This document shows, piece by piece, positions 24,432 to 32,564 of a DNA stretch of 35,450 nucleotides. The stretch is from contig JAIELD010000013.1 in NCBI GenBank assembly GCA_019753285.1, positions 1-35,450 on the forward strand, given 5' to 3'. The DNA is from Beijerinckiaceae bacterium (lineage in GTDB: Bacteria > Pseudomonadota > Alphaproteobacteria > Rhizobiales > Beijerinckiaceae). The position numbers and the translations under genes were made by a program. Position 1 is the first letter of the stretch. Each line of letters starts with the position of its first letter. The notes beneath the pieces were generated by a model. That model was not told the origin of the DNA. It did not search any database and saw only the letters and a list, made by a program, of their open reading frames with translations.

Positions 24432-25400
24432 TCAGGCAGCCAGCCGGATGATGTCCTCAGGCAGGAAACGGCTTGCCTCGCGTCGGATCAGCAGGCGCAG
24501 CTCGGTCGCGCGCGGGCATTCGGGAATGGACGCAATGGCCGCTTCGACGAGCCCGTTGAGCTTGGCGACTGCGCCTTTCAGTCCGAGTTCGCGGCACGCG
24601 CTCGGGCGCATCAGCGCTTCGTCGCGGCCGACCGGCTTGCCGAGCAGTTCGGGATTGCCGGCGACATCGCGAATGTCATCTGCGACCTGGTAGGCCTCGC
24701 CGATCATGCCTCCGAGCGAACTCCACGCATGCGGACTCGCCCCGGCGGCAGCGGCGCCAGCCATGGTGGCGGCGGCAAAAAGCGAGCCGGTCTTGGCGCG
24801 GTGATAGAGCGCCGTCTCGATGACGGGTTCGCATTCCCAGGCCTGGCCAGCGGTGATGCCGCCGGAGGCTCCGGTTGAACGCCCGACAATCGATACCAGC
24901 GCGCCGAGCCTGCGCGGCTTGCGCGACACGCAGCGCACCAGCGTTTCGAAGGCCATCACGATCAGAGCGTCGCCGACGAGCACGGCCAGCGGCTCGCCAT
25001 AAGCAAGGTGCACGGTCGGCTTGCCACGGCGGCGATCGGCATCGTCGAAACAGGGAAGGTCGTCATGCACCAGCGAGGCGCAGTGCATCAGTTCGATCGA
25101 GGCTCCTGCTCCGGCAGCGGCGCGCGGATCGTCATCGCCGCAGGCCCAGGCTACAGCAAGGCTGAGGCGAGGGCGGATGCGAGCGCCGCCGGGGAACACG
25201 GTGTAGCGCATCGCCTCGGCGAGGCGCGGCGGACAGCCTTCGCTCTCGGCGGCGGCGATCGACTCATCAAGCGCGTTTTCAACCCGCCCCATCGCGGACG
25301 CAGCAAAGTCCTGGAGATCGGAAAGGATGCCCATGCGCACGGGCGGCGCGGTTCGGGCGACAGCGTCGGGGGCCTGTTCTATCCAGCTCAGTCCGTCCAT
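24432..25400 (-). CDS. crtE: Geranylgeranyl diphosphate synthase CrtE
   Basis: CrtE extends farnesyl diphosphate to geranylgeranyl diphosphate, the precursor of both carotenoids (through CrtB) and the bacteriochlorophyll tail (through BchG). The 322-residue protein has the first Asp-rich motif HDDLPCFDD, the lysine/arginine loop RRRGKPTVH and the second Asp-rich motif VADDIRD. Two adjacent ATGs are possible, 25403 and 25400; the GGAGG at 25406-25410 is 2 nt from the first and 5 nt from the second, so 25400 is preferred. It heads the long minus-strand superoperon and diverges from crtD across a PpsR box. Confidence 0.95.
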   Translation of the reverse strand: MDGLSWIEQAPDAVARTAPPVRMGILSDLQDFAASAMGRVENALDESIAAAESEGCPPRLAEAMRYTVFPGGARIRPRLSLAVAWACGDDDPRAAAGAGASIELMHCASLVHDDLPCFDDADRRRGKPTVHLAYGEPLAVLVGDALIVMAFETLVRCVSRKPRRLGALVSIVGRSTGASGGITAGQAWECEPVIETALYHRAKTGSLFAAATMAGAAAAGASPHAWSSLGGMIGEAYQVADDIRDVAGNPELLGKPVGRDEALMRPSACRELGLKGAVAKLNGLVEAAIASIPECPRATELRLLIRREASRFLPEDIIRLAA

Positions 25401-25436
25401 CATGCCCTCCAGTCGATCAAATTTGACATTTGATTG

Positions 25437-25454
25437 TGTCAAACAAATTTGACA
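25437..25454. promoter_or_regulatory. PpsR/CrtJ box between crtE and crtD
   Basis: TGTCAAACAAATTTGACA fits TGT-N12-ACA exactly and is a strong palindrome (TGTCAAA with TTTGACA, seven bases per arm). Just to its left, TTGACA at 25423-25428 and TGTCAA at 25437-25442 give -35-like hexamers for each direction. A single box in this short divergent gap could repress both crtDC and the crtEF superoperon. Confidence 0.85.
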
Positions 25455-25487
25455 TAAACGGTGAGACTGTCAACACCGTTGTGGTGC

Positions 25488-27071
25488 ATGCAGACTTCTA
25501 ATTTCCGGCGCGCCCGGACGACGGCGGATGCAGCGACACGCATGCCATCAGAACCCATCGCCATCATCGGCGCAGGCATTGGCGGTCTTGCCGCGGCATT
25601 GAGGCTTGCCGGCGAAGGCTTGTCCGTGACCGTGTTCGAACGCGGCCCCCGCGCCGGCGGCAAACTGCGCGAGATCACGGTCGGTGACCGGGCGATCGAT
25701 TCAGGGCCAACCGTCTTCACGTTGAAGAGCATCTTCGAGAGGCTGTTCGCGGCGGCCGGCGCGGATTTCGACACGCTCGTGCCAACCGAAAAAGCGGACA
25801 TCCTGGCGCGCCACGCCTGGAACGAGGCGGAACGGCTCGATCTCTTCGCCTCGCTCGAAAGCTCTGCAGACGCGATCGGCGCGCTGGCCGGCCCGCGCGA
25901 GGCGAAGGGATTCCTGGCTTTTGCCGCAGAAGCGCGGCGCACCTGGCAGACGCTGAAGGGGTCGTTCGTGGGAGCGCCCGCCCCCAGCATGGTCGGCCTC
26001 GTGCGACATGCCGGCGTCTCCGGCTTGGGCGATCTCCTTGCGATCCGCCCCTTCACGACGCTCTGGAGCGCGCTCGGCGATCATTTTACCGATCCGCGTT
26101 TGCGCCAGCTCTTCGGCCGCTATTCGACCTATTGCGGCTCCTCGCCATTCCTGTCGCCAGCGACGCTGATGCTGGTGGCGCATGTCGAACAGGAAGGCGT
26201 CTGGCTGGTCGAGGGCGGCATGTATCGCCTCGTCGAGGCGATGGTGACACTTTGCGAGCAGCGCGGCGTTGTCTTCAGCTACGACGCCGATGTGACGGCG
26301 ATCGACATGGAACGACATGGCACGGCGACCATCACGCTCGATAGCGAGCGTATTGCCTGCTCTGCCGTGATCTTCAACGGTGATGCCTCCGCCTTGAGCG
26401 GGCTTCTCAAAGGCTCAGACGCGGCAGTTCCCGCGTCTGTCGCGGCGAAAAACCGTTCGCTCTCTGCGATCACCTGGTCCCTGCTCGGGCGGCCCGGGGG
26501 CTTTCCGTTGCACCGCCACAGCGTGTTCTTCTCGCAAGACTACCGGCGCGAATTCGACGACATCTTTCGTCAGTCAAAATCGCCCTCCGAGCCCACAGTC
26601 TATGTCTGCGCGCAGGACCGAGATGACCGCGCGACCGCGCCGCATGATCAAGAGCGGCTGTTCTGCCTCGTCAACGCGCCGGCCGATGGCGACCTGCGCA
26701 CATATGCGAGAGACGACCATGAGCGCGCCATGGCGGGCATGTTCAAGACGCTGCGGCGCTGCGGGCTCGACATCCATCTCGACGCCGAACCGGTCGTCAC
26801 CTCGCCCGATGCCTTCAGCCGGATGTTTCCCGGCAGCGGCGGCGCGCTATACGGACGGGCGTCCCATGGCTGGGCGGCGTCCTTCCAGCGCCCCGGCATC
26901 AGGACGAAGATGCCGAACCTCTATCTTGCCGGCGGCAGCGTGCATCCAGGCCCCGGCATTCCGATGGCCGCGCTGTCAGGCATGATGGCGGCTCAATGTC
27001 TCGTTGACGACCGTCACGCTGCGCGGGCAGCGTCGGCTGGCCGCAGCCGGCTCAGAAAGGCTATCCAGTGA
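25488..27071 (+). CDS. crtD: Carotenoid 3,4-desaturase CrtD (methoxyneurosporene/1-hydroxycarotenoid dehydrogenase)
   Basis: CrtD introduces the C-3,4 double bond into hydroxylated or methoxylated acyclic carotenoids. The protein (527 residues from ATG 25488) has the dinucleotide-binding fold AIIGAGIGGLAAALRLAGEG and the C-terminal carotenoid-dehydrogenase signature NLYLAGGSVHPGPGIPMAAL. It is distinguished from the second desaturase at 29350-30921 (CrtI) by its pairing with crtC and by homology pattern. Start choice is uncertain: no good ribosome-binding site is visible, and an ATG at 25542 directly before the dinucleotide fold is also possible. Its stop overlaps the GTG start of crtC. Confidence 0.9.
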   Translation: MQTSNFRRARTTADAATRMPSEPIAIIGAGIGGLAAALRLAGEGLSVTVFERGPRAGGKLREITVGDRAIDSGPTVFTLKSIFERLFAAAGADFDTLVPTEKADILARHAWNEAERLDLFASLESSADAIGALAGPREAKGFLAFAAEARRTWQTLKGSFVGAPAPSMVGLVRHAGVSGLGDLLAIRPFTTLWSALGDHFTDPRLRQLFGRYSTYCGSSPFLSPATLMLVAHVEQEGVWLVEGGMYRLVEAMVTLCEQRGVVFSYDADVTAIDMERHGTATITLDSERIACSAVIFNGDASALSGLLKGSDAAVPASVAAKNRSLSAITWSLLGRPGGFPLHRHSVFFSQDYRREFDDIFRQSKSPSEPTVYVCAQDRDDRATAPHDQERLFCLVNAPADGDLRTYARDDHERAMAGMFKTLRRCGLDIHLDAEPVVTSPDAFSRMFPGSGGALYGRASHGWAASFQRPGIRTKMPNLYLAGGSVHPGPGIPMAALSGMMAAQCLVDDRHAARAASAGRSRLRKAIQ

Positions 27072-28045
27072 ATGATGTGACTGCCGCCGATTCGTTTGCC
27101 TTTTCGCCAAGCGAGCTCGGCTTCCTGCGCCCCGTCGCGCGCAACGGCTATGCGTGGTGGTATGTCGACGCCCTCAGCGATGACGGCGCATACGGCCTGA
27201 CGATCATCGCCTTCATCGGCAGCGTGTTCTCGCCATATTACGCCTGGGCCCGCCGGCGGGGGCGCGGCGACCCTTTCAATCATTGCACCTTCAACGTCGC
27301 GCTCTATGGGCGCGACAAGCGCCGCTGGGCGATGACCGAGCGACGGCTCGGCTCCTTGCAGCGCACGCGCGACAGTATCGGCATCGGCCGCAGCGCAATG
27401 AAGTGGGATGAGGCGGATGGGCTGACGATCATCGTCAACGAACGATCGACACCCTGGGCCCGCCCCGTGCGTGGCTCGATCAAGTTGAAGCCCGAAGCGA
27501 TCTTCAACACCGCCTACAGGCTCGATGCCGCGGGCAAGCATCTCTGGCGGCCGATCGGTCCGCGCTCGAGGGTCGAGGTATCGCTCGATGCACCCGATCT
27601 CAACTGGGCGGGGCATGGCTATTTCGACTCGAATTTCGGCGATGAGCCGCTGGAGGCCGCCTTCTCCACCTGGGACTGGTCGCGTACGACCTATCCGGAT
27701 CACACATCCGTGCTCTACGACAGCCGCGATCCTGCCGGTGGGGAGAGTCGCATGTCGCTGCGCTTCCGGCTCGATGGAACGGTGGAGACCTTCGATGCAG
27801 CCAGAAAGGTCGACTTGCCAAAAGCGTTCTGGCGCATGCCCCGCGCGACACGCGCCGAGCATGAGGGCCGGGTCGAAGTCGTGCAGACGCTCGAGGACAG
27901 CCCGTTCTATGCGCGCTCGGTCTTGAGACGCGCGACGCCGGCCGGCGATGTCACGGGCGTGCATGAGAGCCTGTCAATGCCGCGCTTCACGCTGCCGATC
28001 GTGCAGGCGATGCTGCCGTTCCGGATGCCGAGGGTTTTGGGCTGA
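27068..28045 (+). CDS. crtC: Acyclic carotenoid 1,2-hydratase CrtC (hydroxyneurosporene synthase)
   Basis: CrtC adds water across the terminal C-1,2 double bond of neurosporene or lycopene, an oxygen-independent step before CrtD and CrtF. The 325-residue protein matches the family, with NGYAWWYVDALSDDGAYGLTIIAFIGSVFSPYYAWAR-type sequence near the N-terminus (residues about 25-62), and HGYFDSNFGDEPLE and FSTWDWSRTTY in the middle. The start is GTG at 27068, overlapping the crtD stop as GTGA, which indicates translational coupling. It ends 16 nt before the convergent stop of a small minus-strand gene; no terminator is evident there. Confidence 0.95.
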   Translation: MNDVTAADSFAFSPSELGFLRPVARNGYAWWYVDALSDDGAYGLTIIAFIGSVFSPYYAWARRRGRGDPFNHCTFNVALYGRDKRRWAMTERRLGSLQRTRDSIGIGRSAMKWDEADGLTIIVNERSTPWARPVRGSIKLKPEAIFNTAYRLDAAGKHLWRPIGPRSRVEVSLDAPDLNWAGHGYFDSNFGDEPLEAAFSTWDWSRTTYPDHTSVLYDSRDPAGGESRMSLRFRLDGTVETFDAARKVDLPKAFWRMPRATRAEHEGRVEVVQTLEDSPFYARSVLRRATPAGDVTGVHESLSMPRFTLPIVQAMLPFRMPRVLG

Positions 28046-28061
28046 GGCCTGGCTCCTTTGG

Positions 28062-28223
28062 TCAGTAAACCGTGTTTTCTCGCCTGATCCTCGCCGCTTC
28101 CTCTTCCTCCGCCTCGCGCTTCAGGCGGTCGCGGCGAAGCGACCAGAGCTGCTGGAAGCCGAGCGCAAGCGCGACGCCGTAGACGAGCGCGATTTCCGCG
28201 TAAAATGCCCAATCATCGCTCAT
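28062..28223 (-). CDS. Small single-pass membrane protein of unknown function, crtB-linked
   Basis: The 53-residue product has an N-terminal hydrophobic helix (residues about 6-24, WAFYAEIALVYGVALALGF) and a highly charged C-terminal part (SLRRDRLKREAEEEEAARIRRE) likely to be helical. The ATG at 28223 has AAAGGAT about 9 nt upstream; a longer reading from 28268 lacks support. It lies 75 nt after crtB in the bchO-crtI-crtB direction, so co-transcription is likely. No function is recognised. The helix-plus-charged-tail architecture resembles small accessory subunits of membrane complexes, but that is only a form comparison. Confidence 0.6.
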   Translation of the reverse strand: MSDDWAFYAEIALVYGVALALGFQQLWSLRRDRLKREAEEEEAARIRRENTVY

Positions 28224-28298
28224 GCGATCGATCCTTTGAAAGGCGCGTCGCCCGCGTCTCCCCAACACCCATGGCAGGCTGCATGGCCGGACAAACGA

Positions 28299-29348
28299 CT
28301 AGGCCCGGACCTCGCCGCCGCGCTCAACCTCGCCATAACGGTCATTACGCTCAAGCCGTTCGAACAGATCGATGAGCCACCCGATGCGCATGCCAGACGG
28401 CGCGGCGGCCTCGGTCGGAGCGGCGACTATGTTGACCACGAAGGCGGCTTCGTCGAGGCAAGGTTCGCTGCCGGACGCGCGCCGAACGGCCGAAGACACG
28501 CAGGCCCTGGCGAGCAACGCCAGTTTCTGTTGCTTTGTCACGAAGGCGCGGCTCGAAACGCTATCATGGCCGTTGGCTGCTATGCTGCCGCCGATGCCGT
28601 CATAGATGTAACGCGCACCCCAGATCGCCGGGCGGCAATCGCCCGGCAGATGCGCGATCCCGGTCTCGGCGCGGCGGTAGAGACGCGCCGCCTCATCGAG
28701 AAGCTGCGCGGTAAAACGGGCGATCCGCGCGTCGAACACCGGTCTGCGCAGCCACAGCTCGGCGTCGATGCCGGCCGCCGCGAACCAGTCGAGCGGAAGA
28801 TACAATCTTCCGGCGCGCGCATCCTCGCCAATGTCGCGCGCGATGTTGGTGAGCTGCATGGCGACGCCGAGGTCGCAGGCCCGCGCGAGCGCCGCCCTGC
28901 TCCGCACGCCCATGAGCACGGCCATCATGACCCCGACCGTACCGGCGACCCGCACCGCATAGGCCCGGACATCCGAAAGCGTCTGGTAACGCCGGCCTTC
29001 GGCATCCCATTCGAAGCCCTCGAACAAGGCTTCGGGCAATTCGCGCGGCAGATGATTCGCATCGACGATCGACGCGAATGCGAGGTCGACCGGGTCGCTC
29101 AGCATGTCGCCATCGTAGATGCGGGCAAGGCGCTTGCGCATCGCCGCCACGGCCTCCGCCGGGCAGCCGGATTCGTCGACGCAGTCGTCCGAGATCCGGC
29201 AGAAGGCGTAGAGCGCGTGCACCGGCAGGCGAAGCCGCGCCGGCAAAAGCCTCGAAGCGGCGTGAAAGGATTTGGAGCCGTTGCGCAGCAGCGCGAGGCA
29301 GGCTGCGTAATCCTCGGTCGTCGCCCGCTGGCGTCGTTCACGATGCAT
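28299..29348 (-). CDS. crtB: Phytoene synthase CrtB
   Basis: CrtB condenses two geranylgeranyl diphosphates to phytoene, the entry to carotenoids. The 349-residue protein has both Asp-rich motifs of squalene/phytoene synthases: RISDDCVDE (residues about 51-59) and LTNIARDIGEDARAGRLYLP (about 162-181). The ATG at 29348 follows GGAG at 6 nt and lies one base after the crtI stop; an ATG at 29360 overlapping crtI has no ribosome-binding site. Pairing with crtI is the usual arrangement. Confidence 0.95.
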   Translation of the reverse strand: MHRERRQRATTEDYAACLALLRNGSKSFHAASRLLPARLRLPVHALYAFCRISDDCVDESGCPAEAVAAMRKRLARIYDGDMLSDPVDLAFASIVDANHLPRELPEALFEGFEWDAEGRRYQTLSDVRAYAVRVAGTVGVMMAVLMGVRSRAALARACDLGVAMQLTNIARDIGEDARAGRLYLPLDWFAAAGIDAELWLRRPVFDARIARFTAQLLDEAARLYRRAETGIAHLPGDCRPAIWGARYIYDGIGGSIAANGHDSVSSRAFVTKQQKLALLARACVSSAVRRASGSEPCLDEAAFVVNIVAAPTEAAAPSGMRIGWLIDLFERLERNDRYGEVERGGEVRA

Positions 29349-29349
29349 T

Positions 29350-30921
29350 TCAGGCTCCATCGGGGGCAAGACGCAGCCGTCCCGCAATCGGGGCGACACT
29401 GCGCGCCGCATGCTGAACCGAATCGCCATGCGGCACCACCTTGTCCAAAATTCTGGCCGATGAGAGCACGCCGGGCAGGCCTGCGCCGGGATGGGTTCCC
29501 GCGCCGACAAGATAGAGGTTTTCGATGTCCTCGCTCCTGTTGTGCGGGCGGAACCAGGCGCTCTGCGTCAGCACCGGCTCCATGCCGAAGGCTGCGCCCT
29601 TATAGGCGAGCATGCGGTCCGCGAAGCCTTGCGGGGTGAGGACATGCGACGTGATGATCTCGTCTTCGAGGCCGGGGAGCAGTGTCGCGGAGAGCTGCGC
29701 CTCGATCGCGCGGCGGTAGCTTTCCGCCTTCGCGGCCCAATCGGTTGAGCCATCGAGATTGGGCACCGGCGAGAGGACATAGAATGCCTCGCAGCCCTCC
29801 GGCGCGAGTGATGGATCGGTGGCGGTCGGCCGATGCAGATAGAGGCTGAAATCGTCTGCCAGAACCTTGCGGTCGAAAATATCGTGCAGCAATTCGCGAT
29901 AGCGCGGCCCCATCAGGATCGTATGGTGTTGCACGTCGTGGTAGCGGCGTTTGGTGCCGAAATACCAGATGAACAGCCCCATAGAGTAACGGGCGCGCGC
30001 GATCTTGCGATCGGTCCAGCGGCGGCGCGCCGCCGGGGCCAGCAATCTCGAATAGGTCCAGGCCGTGTCGGCATTGGACACGACGATGTCGGCAGGCAGG
30101 CGCGCGCCATCGGCAAGAGTGACACCGACCGCCTTCCTGCCGTCGAGATCGATGCGGGCGACCTCGGCGTTGAGGCGTATCTCGCCGCCCTGCCCTGCGA
30201 TCAGCCCGACCAGCCCCCTGACGAGCGCGCCGGTGCCGCCCATCGCGAAATGCACGCCCCAATGGCGTTCGAGATACGAAATCAGAATATAGACCGAGGT
30301 CGTCTGGAACGGATTGCCGCCGACGAAGAGAGGATGGAAGCTCAACGCCATGCGCAGGCGCGGATCGCGAACGAAGCGCGACACGGTATCGTAGACGGAC
30401 CGCCAGCCTCCGAGCTTCACGAGATCGGGCGCGACCTTGAGCATGTCGGTCCACGAATTGAACGGCACGTCGCCGAGCTGCTCGAAGCCGATGCGAAAGG
30501 TTTCCCGGCTCTGGACGAGGAAACGCTCATAGCCCGCGACATCGGCCGGATTCAGCTTTTCGACCTCGCGGCGCATTGCTTCCGCGTCGTCGCTGCAATC
30601 GAAGGTCGAGCCATCGTCAAACACGATGCGGTAAAATGGCGCGATGGGCTTCAGCTCGACATCGTCGGCCAGCGACCTGCCGCACAAGGTCCATAGCTCC
30701 TCGAACAGGAAGGGTGCGGTGACGATGGTCGGCCCGCCATCGAAGGTGAAGCCGTCCTGCTTGTAGACGTAAGCCCGGCCGCCCGGCGCATCGAGCTTTT
30801 CGACGACCGTGACGCGATAGCCCCGCGCGCCAAGACGCACGGCGGCGGCAAGCCCGCCAAAGCCGCTGCCGATGACGACTGCGTGAGGCTTGTCAGCACT
30901 GGAGAGCGCGCCTTCGAGCAT
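29350..30921 (-). CDS. crtI: Phytoene desaturase CrtI
   Basis: CrtI carries out successive desaturations of phytoene to neurosporene or lycopene; the number of steps cannot be told from sequence alone. The absence of crtA and presence of crtC, crtD and crtF suggest a spirilloxanthin pathway via lycopene. The 523-residue protein has the FAD motif VVIGSGFGGLAAAVRLGARG, then GGRAYVYKQDGFTFDGGPT, and the C-terminal signature NLYLVGAGTHPGAGLPGVL. It starts 5 nt after the bchO stop and ends one base before crtB. Confidence 0.95.
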   Translation of the reverse strand: MLEGALSSADKPHAVVIGSGFGGLAAAVRLGARGYRVTVVEKLDAPGGRAYVYKQDGFTFDGGPTIVTAPFLFEELWTLCGRSLADDVELKPIAPFYRIVFDDGSTFDCSDDAEAMRREVEKLNPADVAGYERFLVQSRETFRIGFEQLGDVPFNSWTDMLKVAPDLVKLGGWRSVYDTVSRFVRDPRLRMALSFHPLFVGGNPFQTTSVYILISYLERHWGVHFAMGGTGALVRGLVGLIAGQGGEIRLNAEVARIDLDGRKAVGVTLADGARLPADIVVSNADTAWTYSRLLAPAARRRWTDRKIARARYSMGLFIWYFGTKRRYHDVQHHTILMGPRYRELLHDIFDRKVLADDFSLYLHRPTATDPSLAPEGCEAFYVLSPVPNLDGSTDWAAKAESYRRAIEAQLSATLLPGLEDEIITSHVLTPQGFADRMLAYKGAAFGMEPVLTQSAWFRPHNRSEDIENLYLVGAGTHPGAGLPGVLSSARILDKVVPHGDSVQHAARSVAPIAGRLRLAPDGA

Positions 30922-30926
30922 CCGCG

Positions 30927-31811
30927 TCAGGCCTCCGCCATGGCATGCGCCGCAAGCGTAGCGACGTATTCGGCGAACACGGCCGGGCTTTCCTCATGGG
31001 CGAGATGGCCAAGGCCGGGAACGCGGGTGATGGTCGCGTCTCGCTTCAACTTGCGCACCTCATAGGCCTGATCCGGCGAAATCGTTCTGTCGCGCGCACC
31101 AACGAGCAGATGGAGGTTCGCCTCGAGGCGCGGCAGGTCGGTCTCTATGGTCGTCAAATCCCAATTCGCCATCATCCGCAGCGCCGCGGAGACATGGCCC
31201 TGATTGCTGACGAGGCGACGATAGAGTTCGACGCCTTCGGCGTCGATCCGCGAGCCGGTATCGTCAAGCAGGCGATCGACGAGCCTGCCGTTCGAAGCCT
31301 GGAAGGCAAAGAACCACGGCACGACCGGGTTGAGCGCCAGCATTTTCGCCAGCACGGAAAATACCGGGCCTGTCATCGCCTTGAACGGCAGCAAAGCTCC
31401 GTTGATGCTGACGAGTTGCCGGGGCGCGATCAGGCCATCGACGCACATGCGGACGAGCAGTGCCGCCCCTGCCGAATGGCCGACCCCGATGGCGGGCTCG
31501 GCATCAAGATGGGCCAGCAAGGCGGAGAGAGCGTCTCCCATGCCAGGCAGACTCATCTGTCGGTCCGGCGGCGCGGCGGTGAAGCCATGACCCGGCAGAT
31601 CAGGCGCGATCACGCAATACTGCCGCGCCAGCAGAGGGAGCAGGCCTCGCCAGGAATGCGTCGAGGCCCCCGTTCCGTGCAACAGCAGCAGGGTCGGGCC
31701 CGATCCGGCGATCTGCACGTGCCAGCGCAGGCCGCCGGCATTGACGAAGCGGCTGGCCGTCCTGTTCGGCCAATCACGGCCGGCGGTGTCCCAGTCAAGC
31801 CGCGTCGACAT
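30927..31811 (-). CDS. bchO: Alpha/beta hydrolase BchO (putative Mg-chelatase accessory protein)
   Basis: BchO is an alpha/beta-hydrolase-fold protein normally encoded after bchI and bchD; its reaction is not established. The 294-residue protein has the oxyanion region LLLLHGTGASTHSW, the nucleophile elbow GVGHSAGAALL (Ser at about residue 113) and a late histidine in VPGLGHLAHEE, so the catalytic triad looks intact. Here it is the first gene of a bchO-crtI-crtB operon, with neither bchI nor bchD next to it. A PpsR box lies about 75 nt upstream. Confidence 0.9.
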   Translation of the reverse strand: MSTRLDWDTAGRDWPNRTASRFVNAGGLRWHVQIAGSGPTLLLLHGTGASTHSWRGLLPLLARQYCVIAPDLPGHGFTAAPPDRQMSLPGMGDALSALLAHLDAEPAIGVGHSAGAALLVRMCVDGLIAPRQLVSINGALLPFKAMTGPVFSVLAKMLALNPVVPWFFAFQASNGRLVDRLLDDTGSRIDAEGVELYRRLVSNQGHVSAALRMMANWDLTTIETDLPRLEANLHLLVGARDRTISPDQAYEVRKLKRDATITRVPGLGHLAHEESPAVFAEYVATLAAHAMAEA

Positions 31812-31870
31812 GGCCGCGCTCGCGAGGGCGTTTCAGTGAGTGACCGCGACAAACCATGCGATGAGCCAAG

Positions 31871-31902
31871 TTGACAGAGACTTATGTCAAGCTAGGATTA
31901 CA
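31871..31902. promoter_or_regulatory. PpsR/CrtJ box and promoter-like hexamers between bchO and cycA
   Basis: TGT-N12-ACA matches exactly at 31885-31902, although the inner bases are not symmetric. On the plus strand, TTGACA (31871-31876) and TAGGAT (31893-31898) are spaced 16 bp, a plausible sigma-70 promoter toward cycA with the box covering its -10. On the minus strand, TTGACA is also formed by 31885-31890, toward bchO, but no good -10 follows. The rest of the 289-nt divergent gap shows nothing clear except a TGT-N11-ACA at 32043-32059. Confidence 0.6.
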
Positions 31903-32100
31903 CATGTGGCTTGGCGAGACAACATCAATTCAATTGTTTCCCCGCGCGAGCCGATTTACAAACGTCGCATCCGCGGGCGAGAGTGCCCGAGCCCGACAGG
32001 AACCAAAAGGCCGCATCCACGTTCAAGGACAGTTCAGTCCGATGTTGATATAGCTGACAATGTTTCTGCCGAACGGAAACACTTCTATGGGAGAAAATGA

Positions 32101-32496
32101 ATGAGAATCAGCGCCATGATCATAGCGGCAGCCATCGCCGCCGTATCCGGCTCCGCCGCAAGCGCCCAGGATGCTGCAGCAGGCGAGAAGGTCTTCGCAA
32201 AGTGCCGGACCTGCCATCAAATCGGACCGACCGCCAAGAACGCCGTGGGCCCCGTCCTCAACGGCTTGATCGGGCGCAAGACCGGCAGCGTCGAAGGCTA
32301 CAACTATTCCGAGGCCAATAAGAATTCCGGCCTGACCTGGGACGAGGCGACCTTCAAGGAATACATCGCCAACCCGCAGGCCAAGATCAAAGGCACCAAG
32401 ATGGCGTTCCCCGGCCTCAAGAGCCCGCAGGAGATCAACGACATCTACGCGTTCCTCAACCAGTACGGGCCTGACGGCCAGAAGAAGGCGAACTGA
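32101..32496 (+). CDS. cycA: Periplasmic cytochrome c2
   Basis: Cytochrome c2 carries electrons from the cytochrome bc1 complex to the reaction centre in the periplasm. The 131-residue precursor has a signal peptide cut after about residue 22 (SGSAASA/QD). The haem site is C35-R-T-C38-H39, and the likely sixth ligand is Met101 in KGTKMAFPGL. The mature length, about 109 residues, fits short class-I cytochromes. GGGAG lies about 9 nt upstream of the ATG. Its place in the cluster and the lack of pufC after pufM make it the probable direct donor to the reaction centre. Confidence 0.92.
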   Translation: MRISAMIIAAAIAAVSGSAASAQDAAAGEKVFAKCRTCHQIGPTAKNAVGPVLNGLIGRKTGSVEGYNYSEANKNSGLTWDEATFKEYIANPQAKIKGTKMAFPGLKSPQEINDIYAFLNQYGPDGQKKAN

Positions 32497-32564
32497 TCCG
32501 CCAGCCGCAGACTGGAGAGGAGTAAAGTACCATCGCGTACCGCTTCATCCTCGGTCTGCTCGGC

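Noticed and set aside
27948..29639. 563-codon plus-strand open frame across crtC, the small gene, crtB and crtI
   Set aside because: It spans several confident genes on both strands and shows no domain; frame openness follows from high GC.
32043..32059. TGT-N11-ACA upstream of cycA as another PpsR box
   Set aside because: The spacing is 11, not 12, and the sequence is not palindromic inside; kept only as a note.
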